The notes below the pieces were generated by a model. The model searched no databases, was not told the origin of the DNA, and saw nothing but the letters and a program-made list of their open reading frames with translations. From contig JAFGJS010000091.1 of NCBI GenBank assembly GCA_016928995.1, forward strand, positions 1 through 6,407: 6,407 nucleotides of DNA, in the 5' to 3' direction. The stretch is from Candidatus Sumerlaeota bacterium. Lineage in GTDB: Bacteria > Sumerlaeota > Sumerlaeia > JAFGJS01. Shown here one piece after another: positions 1 through 6,080 of this stretch. A program made the translations under genes and the position numbers. Each line of letters opens with the position of its first letter. Position 1 is the first letter of the stretch.

Positions 1-110
1 CCTCGCTTGAAAAGGAATGGGAGTCATTTCTCGTCTCCAGATGTACTTTCGCATAACTTTGGGAGCTCCGTCAAGATGCGCCCTTCGGCGGATACACTGC
101 GAAAAATTAG

Positions 111-139
111 TTTACAATATCATCAGAGCGTTGTAAATT
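111..139 (+). promoter_or_regulatory. Putative sigma70-type promoter of clpX
   Basis: TTTACA at 111-116 (5 of 6 matches to the -35 consensus) is followed by exactly 17 bp and then TAAATT at 134-139 (4 of 6 matches to the -10 consensus). Transcription would start near 146, leaving a leader of about 30 nt before the clpX ATG at 176. The surrounding DNA (about 104-152) is AT-rich compared with the coding DNA. It suggests that clpX can be transcribed on its own. The call rests only on consensus matching. Confidence 0.4.
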
Positions 140-175
140 AATCTTATTATTTGAGCTAAACAGCAGGAGAGTGAC

Positions 176-1435
176 ATGCGGTTAAAATGCTCGTTTTGCG
201 GACGGGACCAGAACCAGGTCAAAACCTTGTTCCGCGGATTGCCCCAGAAAGAGTCCGGCGGCAGTGTCTACATCTGTGATGAATGCATCGCGCAGTGCCA
301 TGAACGTCTACGCCGCGACAAGATCACCCAGGCCGAAGAGACCACGATGCAGGGAATCAAAACCCTGCCCACGCCCGAGGATATCTTCAAGGTTCTCGAC
401 GAATACGTCATCTCCCAGCAGCATGCCAAAAAGACCCTCTCCGTTGCGGTCTATAACCACTATAAACGCTTGCTTTACAACCATGACGCCGATGACGTGG
501 AACTGCAGAAGAGTAATATTCTGCTGATTGGACCCACTGGTTCGGGCAAGACGCTGCTGGCCCAGACGCTGGCGCGTATCCTGAACGTCCCCTTCGCTAT
601 CGCCGACGCCACCACGTTGACCCAGGCCGGATACGTCGGCGAGGACGTGGAGAACATCCTCCTGCGCCTCCTGCAAAACGCCAACGGCGACAAGGAACTG
701 GCCCAGACCGGCATCGTCTATATCGACGAAATCGACAAGATCGGCAAGACCACGCAAAACGTCTCTATCACCCGCGATGTCAGCGGCGAGGGCGTGCAGC
801 AGGCCCTGCTGAAGATTCTCGAAGGCACTATCGCCAACGTGCCGCCGGCCGGAGGACGCAAGCATCCGCATCAGGAATACATCCCCATCGACACGACCAA
901 TATTCTCTTCATCTGCGGCGGCGCATTCAACGGACTGCCCGAAATCATCGAGCGCCGCATCACGAAGAAAGTCATGGGCTTCGGCGCCGACGTGAAAAGC
1001 AAACACGATAAACATGTCGGCGAGCTTCTTCGCCATGTCGTATACGAAGACCTGCTGAAGTTCGGGTTGATTCCCGAGTTTATCGGCCGGCTTCCCGTTG
1101 TCAGCACGCTTGAGGAACTCGCCGAGGAAGACCTGGTCACAATCCTGCATGAACCGCGCAACGCGATCGTCAAGCAATACCAGAAAATGTTCGAACTGGA
1201 AGACGTCGAACTGGAATTGACCGAGAACGCCCTGCGCTCCGTGGCCCGCAAAGCGATCAAGCAGGAGACCGGCGCCCGCGGATTGCGCAGCATTCTCGAG
1301 AGCGTCATGCTCGAGATTCAATTCAGCCTGCCCAACCGCGCCAAGGAAGTCGCGCTGGTGCGCATCGATGATAATGTGATCGACAAGGGCGAAGAGCCGG
1401 AATACATGCCGCGTGAAGAGCAGGAATCAGCCTAA
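176..1435 (+). CDS. clpX: ATP-dependent Clp protease ATP-binding subunit ClpX
   Basis: ClpX is a hexameric cytoplasmic AAA+ unfoldase that recognises tagged or damaged proteins, unfolds them with ATP and threads them into the ClpP peptidase. At 419 aa it has the usual full length. Seen in the sequence: an N-terminal zinc-binding domain with C5, C8, C34 and C37; Walker A GPTGSGKT at 119-126; pore-1 loop GYVGED at 152-157; Walker B IVYIDEID at 180-187; pore-2 loop around DVSGEGVQ at 201-208; the RKH loop at 228-230; arginine-finger region IPEFIGR at 299-305; and sensor-2 GARGLRS at 366-372. The ClpP-docking tripeptide, IGF in E. coli, is MGF here (267-269), a conservative change. The ATG is supported by AGGAGAG at 165-171 and by the zinc domain starting at once. 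A promoter lies just upstream. No clpP is visible, but only 175 bp of upstream DNA is shown. Identification is secure. Confidence 0.98.
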   Translation: MRLKCSFCGRDQNQVKTLFRGLPQKESGGSVYICDECIAQCHERLRRDKITQAEETTMQGIKTLPTPEDIFKVLDEYVISQQHAKKTLSVAVYNHYKRLLYNHDADDVELQKSNILLIGPTGSGKTLLAQTLARILNVPFAIADATTLTQAGYVGEDVENILLRLLQNANGDKELAQTGIVYIDEIDKIGKTTQNVSITRDVSGEGVQQALLKILEGTIANVPPAGGRKHPHQEYIPIDTTNILFICGGAFNGLPEIIERRITKKVMGFGADVKSKHDKHVGELLRHVVYEDLLKFGLIPEFIGRLPVVSTLEELAEEDLVTILHEPRNAIVKQYQKMFELEDVELELTENALRSVARKAIKQETGARGLRSILESVMLEIQFSLPNRAKEVALVRIDDNVIDKGEEPEYMPREEQESA

Positions 1436-1446
1436 GCTTCGCGATA

Positions 1447-1481
1447 CTGCGCCGCCCCCGCGCAGAAAAAAACCGATTTTT
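1447..1481 (+). terminator. Stem-loop after clpX, weak terminator candidate
   Basis: A perfect 6-bp GC-rich stem, CTGCGC at 1447-1452 and GCGCAG at 1460-1465, closes a C-rich 7-nt loop 11 bp after the clpX stop. It is followed by seven A residues (1466-1472), then CCGA and five T residues (1477-1481). The T tract does not directly follow the GC stem, so this is not a textbook intrinsic terminator. The A and T runs can pair and would extend the structure. It may mark the end of the clpX message or merely stabilise its 3' end. Confidence 0.25.
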
Positions 1482-1551
1482 CGATTGCGTTGATGTTGAG
1501 CTTCATCCATCAATCTCTACGAGCAATAATCCGTTTTGATTAATCGGCTCA

Positions 1552-2913
1552 ATGCCCACTCGGCCAAACGGTTTGATGCATATGAACATGCTTCACATGG
1601 CGAAAACATTGCGTGAACCGCGCGTCTTCGCTTTTCTGGCGATTTTTTTGCTCACCTTCATTCTTCACGCCTTGAGCCGCAACGCCACGCCGTTTGATTC
1701 TCGCTGGTCCACATATGTCGCCATGAGCATCCTGCGCGAGGGAAATACCAATCTGGACGAATATGCCCCTGTGTTGCAGGCGAATGATTACTACATGCTG
1801 CGAGAGATCGACGGTCATTATTATAACTTTTACCCCATCGGCGTCCCTTTGCTTGCCGCACCATTTTTAGCCGCAGGCGCTCCGTTCTTCTCATGGATCA
1901 TCGGCCAGCCGCTGCATCAATTCATGCTTGAACGCAATATGGGCCGGATTGAAGTTTGCATCGCCTCGTTTTTCGTCGCGCTGAACGCCGCGCTTTTTTG
2001 CGCGATCGGTCTGGCGTCCGGTCTGCGTCTGCGCGCGGCGATACTGCTGGCTTGCATCTTCGCCTTCGCCACGCCCGCCTGGTCCACGGCCAGCCGCGCG
2101 CTTTGGCAGCACGGTCCGTCGATGCTGATGTTCACACTGGCCCTCTGGCTGATCCAAATCAGCGAACGGAATTCGCGCCTGGCCGCGCTGTCTGCGTTGC
2201 CGCTCGCTTATGCCTGCGTGATCCGCCCAACGAATCTGCTGGCGCTTGCGCTGTTGGGGGGATGTGTTTTCTGGCGTCATCGCAAGCAGTTTCCGCTCTG
2301 GATCGTTTTGACTGTGGCGCTGCTGGCCCCGTTTGCATGGTATAATTTTTCGGTGTATGGCTCGTTGCTTTCCGGCTATACGCTGGATCTGTATGACGCG
2401 AAACGAATGCCGTTTTGGATGGGTTTCACCGGCACATTGTTCAGCCCTTCGCGCGGGCTCTTCATCTGGTCGCCAATTCTGCTGACGGCTTTCTGGGGCG
2501 GATGGCTGCTTTGGCGCGACAAACGATGGACCGCGCTGGAGACCGCGTTGGCCGCGTTGCTTGCGGCGCAGTGGATCGTCATCAGCGCATATCCCGTCTG
2601 GTGGGGAGGGCATTCCATCGGACCGCGATATTGCTGCGAAATGACGCCCATTCTGATTTATTTCATGATCCCCGTCTTGCGCCGTTACGGCTTCGCCGGC
2701 TGGATTGAACTCCGGCTGCATGCCGTGATCTATGCCGCGCTGATTCTCGCGCTGGGCTTGAGCGTTTTCACTCACGCGCGAGGCGCCAACGCCGGAGGAT
2801 GCGTGGCATGGAATGTCACTCCCGTCAATATCGCGAGCGAGATATCACGCCTTTGGGATTGGTCCGATCCGCAATTCCTCCGCGCCATGCCGGCCAAGCC
2901 TTCCAATCGCTAG
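1552..2913 (+). CDS. Multi-membrane GT-C-like glycosyltransferase, hypothetical
   Basis: This 453-aa, strongly hydrophobic protein has roughly ten membrane segments, the first at about 24-42 and the last at about 389-407. The design suggests a GT-C enzyme, a class that moves sugars from polyprenyl-phosphate donors on the outer face of the inner membrane; this is inference from topology and motifs. Seen: an acidic first outer loop with FDSRW at 48-52 and LDEYAP at 68-73; YNFYPIGVPLLAAPF at 91-105; LFSPSRGLFIWSPILL at 296-311; and WWGGHSIGPRY at 350-360. I recognise the SPSRGL and WWGG-S-GPR blocks as recurring in uncharacterised membrane proteins often labelled glycosyltransferase family 39-like, but cannot name a substrate. 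No strong ribosome binding site precedes the ATG, and in-frame ATGs at 1576, 1582, 1588 and 1597 are alternatives that would keep the first membrane segment. It follows clpX by 116 bp and faces the next membrane-protein gene tail to tail. Confidence 0.72.
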   Translation: MPTRPNGLMHMNMLHMAKTLREPRVFAFLAIFLLTFILHALSRNATPFDSRWSTYVAMSILREGNTNLDEYAPVLQANDYYMLREIDGHYYNFYPIGVPLLAAPFLAAGAPFFSWIIGQPLHQFMLERNMGRIEVCIASFFVALNAALFCAIGLASGLRLRAAILLACIFAFATPAWSTASRALWQHGPSMLMFTLALWLIQISERNSRLAALSALPLAYACVIRPTNLLALALLGGCVFWRHRKQFPLWIVLTVALLAPFAWYNFSVYGSLLSGYTLDLYDAKRMPFWMGFTGTLFSPSRGLFIWSPILLTAFWGGWLLWRDKRWTALETALAALLAAQWIVISAYPVWWGGHSIGPRYCCEMTPILIYFMIPVLRRYGFAGWIELRLHAVIYAALILALGLSVFTHARGANAGGCVAWNVTPVNIASEISRLWDWSDPQFLRAMPAKPSNR

Positions 2914-2920
2914 CGCAGCG

Positions 2921-4195
2921 TTAAATCAGCATGATCACGCACCAACACAGCCAATTGATGCTCGTCAACAGCGAGATCGTCATCAGCGCGCGCCGCTCCG
3001 CGGCCATCAACGCCAACAGCGAACCGAGCAAGTACGCTTCCGTCGCCGAGCGCAGATAGGCGCTTGGATCGTTCCATACGTAGTCCATCAAGCAGACATT
3101 CAGCGTCAAATACGCCAGCGCCGGCAAAGCCCAAAGCGACAGCCGCCCTCGAATATTCCACATCGCGATCCATGCCGTGAAGCCGAAAAACAGCGTCATC
3201 GCCGCCAGTTGGATGATGTTGATCGCGCAGAACAGGCCTTGCTTCGAAAAGAAACGCTCCGCTTGCAGCAGATCGTGCACGGAATTGGACAGACTTGCGT
3301 ATATTCCGCTGAAGGGAAAAGAAAGAATATAGAATCCGACAAAAGGGATGGTTTCATTCTCGCCGGCGGCTCCGTGAACGGACATCGAACCGCTCGCATG
3401 GATGACTGCGACATGGCTGACCATGGCGCCGAGCACTGGAATCGCGGCCAGGTAAAAGGGGAAATCCGCTCCTGTCGATTGTTTATCCGTTATAGGGATC
3501 ATTCGGCCTGCGATCTTTTGCGCGCACCAAATTCCGGGCAACAATGCCGCTGTCTCACGCGTGAACACTGCGCAGAGCAACAGCGCGCTACTCGTTTTAT
3601 ATCGCTTCAGGCAAAAAAAATAGCAGCCGCCCAGAAGAAAAGCAGCGGCGACGGCTTCCGTCAAATCGCGGGAAAGACTGATCAAGAGGCCTGGATATAA
3701 CGACAGACCGGCAGCCCACAATGGCGGATATTGATGCGACTCCAGCAGTCGGCTAAACAGCAAGGCGATGATGCCGACCGCTGTAATATCCACCAATATC
3801 ATCATGGCAGGAACGGCGCGTTCGTGTCCAAGAGACGCGCAATACACGATGAGGGGATACAACCAGCGTTGCGAGCGGTAGCATATATCATCCATCCGGA
3901 TGCCATGCGCAATCGGCGCAAAGTTAAACGGCGCAAGCGACATCCGATAATAAAACTGGCCATCATAGCCGGCAAAGTCGTTGTAGACATGCAGATTCGC
4001 CGGAGTCGAGGCACGGTCGCAAAACTGATCGCCGGCAATGATGAATTTGGAAAAATCGCCGCCGAACCGGATGGCCAGCCCGGCGATGAACATCGCCCAC
4101 GCCAGAATAGGGATCAACCATGCCAGCCGTTTTTGTCGCGATGGAGTTCGCGCGGGCGTTTCAGTTTGCTGCAAGTGATGATCGCTTGCGCTCAT
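2921..4195 (-). CDS. Multi-membrane GT-C-like protein, hypothetical
   Basis: This 424-aa protein has a short polar, basic N-terminus (1-23), a first membrane segment at about 25-43 and roughly ten to twelve hydrophobic segments in all, so it should lie in the inner membrane. Seen: a first outer loop with NDFAGYDGQFYYRMSLAPF (72-90), RWLYPLIVY (110-118), SRDLTEAVAAAFLLGG (175-190), FTRETAALLPG (211-221), and the late block DYVWNDPSAYLRSATEAYLL (371-390). The YDGQFYY loop with its acidic residue, the R-x-x-YPL block and the TRET motif recall GT-C-type cell-surface glycan transferases; the donor and acceptor cannot be read from sequence. It starts 36 bp after the pdxJ stop on the same strand, so the two are probably co-transcribed, although the ATG has only a poor ribosome binding site. 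A run of eight T residues in the sense strand (3620-3613) encodes part of C-Y-F-F-C. It shares no obvious motif with the convergent membrane protein. Confidence 0.72.
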   Translation of the reverse strand: MSASDHHLQQTETPARTPSRQKRLAWLIPILAWAMFIAGLAIRFGGDFSKFIIAGDQFCDRASTPANLHVYNDFAGYDGQFYYRMSLAPFNFAPIAHGIRMDDICYRSQRWLYPLIVYCASLGHERAVPAMMILVDITAVGIIALLFSRLLESHQYPPLWAAGLSLYPGLLISLSRDLTEAVAAAFLLGGCYFFCLKRYKTSSALLLCAVFTRETAALLPGIWCAQKIAGRMIPITDKQSTGADFPFYLAAIPVLGAMVSHVAVIHASGSMSVHGAAGENETIPFVGFYILSFPFSGIYASLSNSVHDLLQAERFFSKQGLFCAINIIQLAAMTLFFGFTAWIAMWNIRGRLSLWALPALAYLTLNVCLMDYVWNDPSAYLRSATEAYLLGSLLALMAAERRALMTISLLTSINWLCWCVIMLI

Positions 4196-4231
4196 GTCAG
4201 CATCCGCTTTAGGGGCGAAAGGATCGAATGA

Positions 4232-4969
4232 CTAGGCCAGTATTTGCTGATAGCAATGGATTGTTTCGGCCATGCCCAGTTCGAGCGCTTCCGCTGTCAG
4301 CGCATGGCCGATCGAGACTTCCTGCAGCCCCGGCATGCGCTCTTTGAAGAATGTGAGATTTTCCAGATTCAAATCATGACCGGCGTTCAGCCCCAACCCC
4401 AGGTGAACGGCTTCTTCGGCGCAGGCTGTATAGCGCGCCATGACCTCGTCCCGTTGCGGGGTGTGATAAGCCATCGCATACGGCCCCGTATACAGTTCCG
4501 CGCGGTCCGCGCCCGCCTCTTTCGCCAGTTTCAAGACCTTCGGATCGTCCGCGTCCATGAACAGGCTCACCCGGATGCCGGCCCGCTTCAGTTCCGCAAT
4601 GATTGGCTCAACCCACTCGCCGTATTGCGCCAGGTCCCAGCCGTGATCCGAGGTCAACTGATGCGGATTGTCCGGCACAAGCGTGCACTGGTCCGGCCGC
4701 ACGCTCAGCACGAGTTTCATGAATTCCGGCTGCGGATTCCCCTCGATATTGAACTCCGCGCGTCCCGGCGCCTCGTCGCGAATCAGCTGCGCCAGCTCCG
4801 GCACGTCGCTGCGCCGGATATGCCGCTCATCCGGCCGCGGATGCACCGTCAGTCCGTCCGATCCCGCCTGCAGGCAGATCCGCGCGAACTTCAGCACATT
4901 GGGAATGCCGATCTCGCGGCTGTTGCGCAGCAGGGCGATCCGATTCAGATTTGTGCTCAAGCGAACCAT
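4232..4969 (-). CDS. pdxJ: Pyridoxine 5'-phosphate synthase PdxJ
   Basis: PdxJ condenses 1-deoxy-D-xylulose 5-phosphate with 3-amino-2-oxopropyl phosphate to give pyridoxine 5'-phosphate, the last ring-forming step of the DXP-dependent vitamin B6 pathway, in the cytoplasm. The 245-aa length is normal for this TIM-barrel enzyme. Seen: N-terminal STNLNRIALLRNSR (5-18), the phosphate and active-site strand TVHPRPDERHIRR (41-53, with H43, R45 and H50), FNIEGNP (73-79, E76), VSLFMDAD (134-141), ELYTGPYA (158-165), LNAGHDL (194-200, H198) and VSIGHAL (218-224, G221-H222). The first motif reads N-x-N-R where E. coli PdxJ has N-x-D-H; I recall the Bacteroidetes form as N-x-N-K, so this looks like that subtype, not a damaged enzyme. 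The ATG at 4969 gives the family N-terminus; the ribosome binding site is weak. A repeat element ends about 16 bp upstream of the start. The next gene downstream encodes a membrane protein. Confidence 0.96.
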   Translation of the reverse strand: MVRLSTNLNRIALLRNSREIGIPNVLKFARICLQAGSDGLTVHPRPDERHIRRSDVPELAQLIRDEAPGRAEFNIEGNPQPEFMKLVLSVRPDQCTLVPDNPHQLTSDHGWDLAQYGEWVEPIIAELKRAGIRVSLFMDADDPKVLKLAKEAGADRAELYTGPYAMAYHTPQRDEVMARYTACAEEAVHLGLGLNAGHDLNLENLTFFKERMPGLQEVSIGHALTAEALELGMAETIHCYQQILA

Positions 4970-4984
4970 ACGATTTATCCGTCA

Positions 4985-5117
4985 GGGAAATGATTCAGCA
5001 TATTCTCAAAGTAAAGCTACGGACGGTTGTAGCGCCAGCGTCTCGCTGGCAAGACAAGCCGCCGGGACGGCGGCGCTACGATTTCACCCGGCCCTTGAGA
5101 ATATCCTGGGAAATGAT
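4985..5117. mobile_element. MITE-like element with inverted repeats and flanking direct repeat
   Basis: The outer layer is a 10-bp exact direct repeat, GGGAAATGAT, at 4985-4994 and 5108-5117. Just inside lie inverted arms of 14 bp with one mismatch: CAGCATATTCTCAA at 4996-5009 against TTGAGAATATCCTG at 5095-5108. One extra base (T4995) separates repeat and arm on the left, and the two features share one G on the right, so the exact boundary is uncertain by a base or two. The core holds a twin-hairpin repeat (5029-5079). Inverted arms inside a direct repeat are what a transposed non-autonomous element with its target-site duplication would leave. There is no coding capacity. It lies between rpmA and pdxJ, about 16 bp from the pdxJ start, and so within the pdxJ leader. 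Confidence 0.5.
5029..5079. repeat. REP-doublet (REPIN-like) twin hairpin
   Basis: GTAGCGCC at 5029-5036 and GGCGCTAC at 5072-5079 form the outer inverted arms. Inside are two hairpins: GCCAGCG / CGCTGGC (5034-5040 and 5044-5050, loop TCT) and GCCGCCG / CGGCGGC (5058-5064 and 5068-5074, loop GGA), separated by AAGACAA. Read on its own strand, each half begins with GTAG. REP sequences mobilised by REP-associated tyrosine transposases (RAYTs) are known to carry a GTAG or GTGG head before an imperfect palindrome and to occur as inverted doublets. The two halves differ at two stem pairs and both changes are compensated. Similar GC-rich GTAGCGCC palindromes occur widely between genes of uncultured PVC-like bacteria, as far as I recall. 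Confidence 0.7.
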
Positions 5118-5129
5118 CCCTTATTGTGA

Positions 5130-5164
5130 AACGAGCCGCCGGCGCTTCATGGCCGCGGCTCGTT
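5130..5164 (-). terminator. Stem-loop after rpmA, probable end of the rplU-rpmA transcript
   Basis: AACGAGCCGC at 5130-5139 and GCGGCTCGTT at 5155-5164 make a perfect 10-bp stem; an inner GGC/GCC pairing (5141-5143 with 5152-5154) shortens the loop. It begins 52 bp after the rpmA stop. In the - strand transcript the stem is followed by only three U residues and then CACAAUAA, so the U tract is poor. The stem is strong and well placed, but it could also be a partly symmetric barrier to 3' exonucleases rather than a true intrinsic terminator. Confidence 0.45.
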
Positions 5165-5216
5165 CATATACTGTCTGATAGATTCAATCAATGGAAATTT
5201 GAAAACGGGAGGGCGT

Positions 5217-5480
5217 TTACGCCTCGACCGGAATCACGCGGATGCGTTTGCGCAAGCCGCGCCCTTGCTGATAATACTCCACCCGGCCGTCGATCTTCGC
5301 GAACAAGGTGTTGTCCTTGCCGATGCCGACGTTCTCGCCCGGATGATATATCGTGCCGCACTGCCGCACGATGATCGAGCCGCCCGTCACCACTTCGCCG
5401 CCATAAACTTTGATCCCGCGATACTGCGGGTTGCTGTCGCGACCGTTCCTTGTGCTGCCAACGCCTTTTTTATGCGCCAT
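5217..5480 (-). CDS. rpmA: 50S ribosomal protein L27
   Basis: L27 is a small basic protein of the large ribosomal subunit whose N-terminal tail reaches the peptidyl-transferase centre and contacts the P-site tRNA. The 87-aa length is standard. Seen: [16 protein letters not shown] at 1-16 is the hallmark N-terminus, followed by [15 protein letters not shown] (34-48), [12 protein letters not shown] (50-61) and the basic C-terminal [10 protein letters not shown] (73-82). There is no cleavable N-terminal extension of the Firmicutes type; the protein starts directly at M-A-H-K-K. The usual RQRGT reads RQCGT here (Cys41), a point difference that leaves the rest intact. The start is fixed by a strong AAGGAG (5493-5488) 7 nt upstream. 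Only 21 bp separate it from the rplU stop, so the pair is one operon. The obgE gene that often follows is absent; a stem-loop, a repeat and pdxJ come next. Confidence 0.97.
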   Translation of the reverse strand: MAHKKGVGSTRNGRDSNPQYRGIKVYGGEVVTGGSIIVRQCGTIYHPGENVGIGKDNTLFAKIDGRVEYYQQGRGLRKRIRVIPVEA

Positions 5481-5501
5481 TGCTCCGCTCCTTCCGGCAA
5501 A

Positions 5502-5813
5502 TCACTTTGAAATCTTATTAATGCGCAGTTCAGTGAACTGCTGACGATGGCCTTGCGTCTTGGCGAAGCCATTGCGCCGTGTGAATTTGTGAATGCGAAT
5601 CTTGGGTCCCTTGCCATGCTGCACGATTTCCGCCTCGACCTTCGCGCCAGCCACTGTCGGACGCCCGATGTGCAACTGCTCGCCGTCATGCAGGCTCAGC
5701 ACGTCATCCAGCGTCACGGCGTCGCCCGTCTCTCCGGAGAGCAACTCCACCTTCACATTGTCGCCTTCCGCGACTTTGTATTGCTTTCCGCCTGTGCGGA
5801 TAATCGCGTACAT
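5502..5813 (-). CDS. rplU: 50S ribosomal protein L21
   Basis: L21 binds 23S rRNA and takes part in early assembly of the large subunit. From the Met at 5813 the protein has 103 aa, the normal size, and begins [18 protein letters not shown], the family's conserved N-terminus. The conserved C-terminal rRNA-binding block [20 protein letters not shown] is at about 76-95. An in-frame ATG three codons earlier (5822, adding MPT) also has acceptable spacing to the AAGGAAGG purine run, so the true start is either 5813 or 5822; I prefer 5813 because family members usually start at MYA. A longer open frame back to 5852 lacks family similarity. It is the first gene of the rplU-rpmA operon, and a promoter and an intrinsic terminator lie immediately upstream. 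Confidence 0.97.
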   Translation of the reverse strand: MYAIIRTGGKQYKVAEGDNVKVELLSGETGDAVTLDDVLSLHDGEQLHIGRPTVAGAKVEAEIVQHGKGPKIRIHKFTRRNGFAKTQGHRQQFTELRINKISK

Positions 5814-5824
5814 CGTTGGCATTT

Positions 5825-5832
5825 CCTTCCTT
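5825..5832 (-). promoter_or_regulatory. rplU ribosome binding site with two usable starts
   Basis: On the - strand AAGGAAGG runs from 5832 to 5825. Its first AGGA lies 5 nt before the ATG at 5822 and its second 10 nt before the ATG at 5813. Spacing therefore does not settle the start; family length favours 5813. Confidence 0.6.
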
Positions 5833-5853
5833 AGTGTTCTGACAAATTCCACG

Positions 5854-5896
5854 AAAAAAACAAACCGCCCCGCCGGATATTCCCGGCAAAGAGCGG
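5854..5896 (-). terminator. Intrinsic terminator upstream of rplU (attenuator or insulator)
   Basis: Read on the - strand, an arm from 5896 to 5883 (CCGCTCTTTGCCGG) pairs with 5876-5865 (CCGGCGGGGCGG) around the loop GAATAT. This gives 12 pairs, two of them G-U, with a two-base TT bulge. It is followed at once by TTTGTTTTTTT (5864-5854). This is a canonical Rho-independent terminator that can act only on - strand transcripts, and it lies about 40 nt before the rplU start. It either ends transcription arriving from further upstream or attenuates the rplU-rpmA message. The promoter at 5899-5927 would start RNA at about 5894-5890, within the first arm. Confidence 0.65.
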
Positions 5897-5898
5897 CT

Positions 5899-5927
5899 AT
5901 TCAAATGAACGCCCCCGGCAGTGTCAA
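5899..5927 (-). promoter_or_regulatory. Sigma70-type promoter of the rplU-rpmA operon
   Basis: On the - strand a perfect TTGACA (5927-5922) is followed by exactly 17 bp and TTGAAT (5904-5899, 4 of 6 matches to TATAAT). AT-rich DNA just upstream (about 5936-5962) could act as an UP element, fitting a strongly expressed ribosomal-protein operon. Transcription would start near 5892, giving a leader of about 78 nt. It overlaps the upstream edge of the terminator hairpin. Confidence 0.6.
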
Positions 5928-5978
5928 GTCCGAAATACGCATTTTTCAGCATTATTTACGGATGAGAACCTCTAAAAA

Positions 5979-6073
5979 TTCAACGCAGAGCGCAGAGGCG
6001 CAAAGAACCGAGTCTGTATCTACTGTAAATACAATGATTGAAATCTTTGTGTGCCCTGTGCCTTCATGTGAAA
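5979..6073. repeat. CGCAGAG-type dispersed intergenic repeat, imperfect inverted repeat
   Basis: The left part (5979-6006) holds two CGCAGAG units within AACGCAGAGCGCAGAGGCGC followed by AAAGA. The right part (6044-6070) holds TCTTTGTGTGCCCTGTGCCT followed by TCATGTG. The reverse complement of the right part aligns imperfectly with the left (shared elements include AAAGA and GCA-AG-GGC). An 8-bp inverted pair, ATTGAAAT at 6037-6044 and ATTTCAAT at 6074-6081, brackets the right part. I recognise this wording as a repeat type common between genes in many environmental bacterial genomes. No coding potential is apparent. Confidence 0.5.
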
Positions 6074-6080
6074 ATTTCAA

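Noticed and set aside
1-141. Open or partial frames at the left edge: frame 1 open to a TAA at 139-141, frame 3 ending LEKEWESFLVSRCTFA at 54-56, and a minus-strand frame starting at 54
   Set aside because: Three mutually incompatible short frames, none with a recognisable motif. Frame 3 is the most protein-like and could be the end of an upstream gene, but this cannot be judged from 18 codons.
308-1321. A 337-codon open frame antisense to clpX
   Set aside because: It is a shadow of clpX codon bias; clpX is unambiguous on the + strand, and the antisense translation shows no domain and no ribosome binding site of note.
1490-1513. TTGATG / CATCAA inverted repeat upstream of the + strand membrane-protein gene, considered as an operator
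   Set aside because: The arms are only 6 bp with a 12-nt loop, not linked to any recognisable -35/-10 pair; expected by chance.
1891-2775. A 294-codon open frame antisense to the + strand membrane protein
   Set aside because: Its translation is a highly charged Gln/Arg-rich low-complexity string typical of antisense reading of hydrophobic codons; the + strand frame has coherent membrane segments and motifs.
2813-3700. A 295-codon + strand open frame overlapping the minus-strand membrane protein
   Set aside because: It is Arg/Gln/His-rich with no recognisable domain, and it overlaps the end of one credible gene and most of another.
4244-4993. A 249-codon + strand open frame over pdxJ
   Set aside because: It is fully antisense to pdxJ, whose active-site motifs are intact; its translation has no recognisable family.
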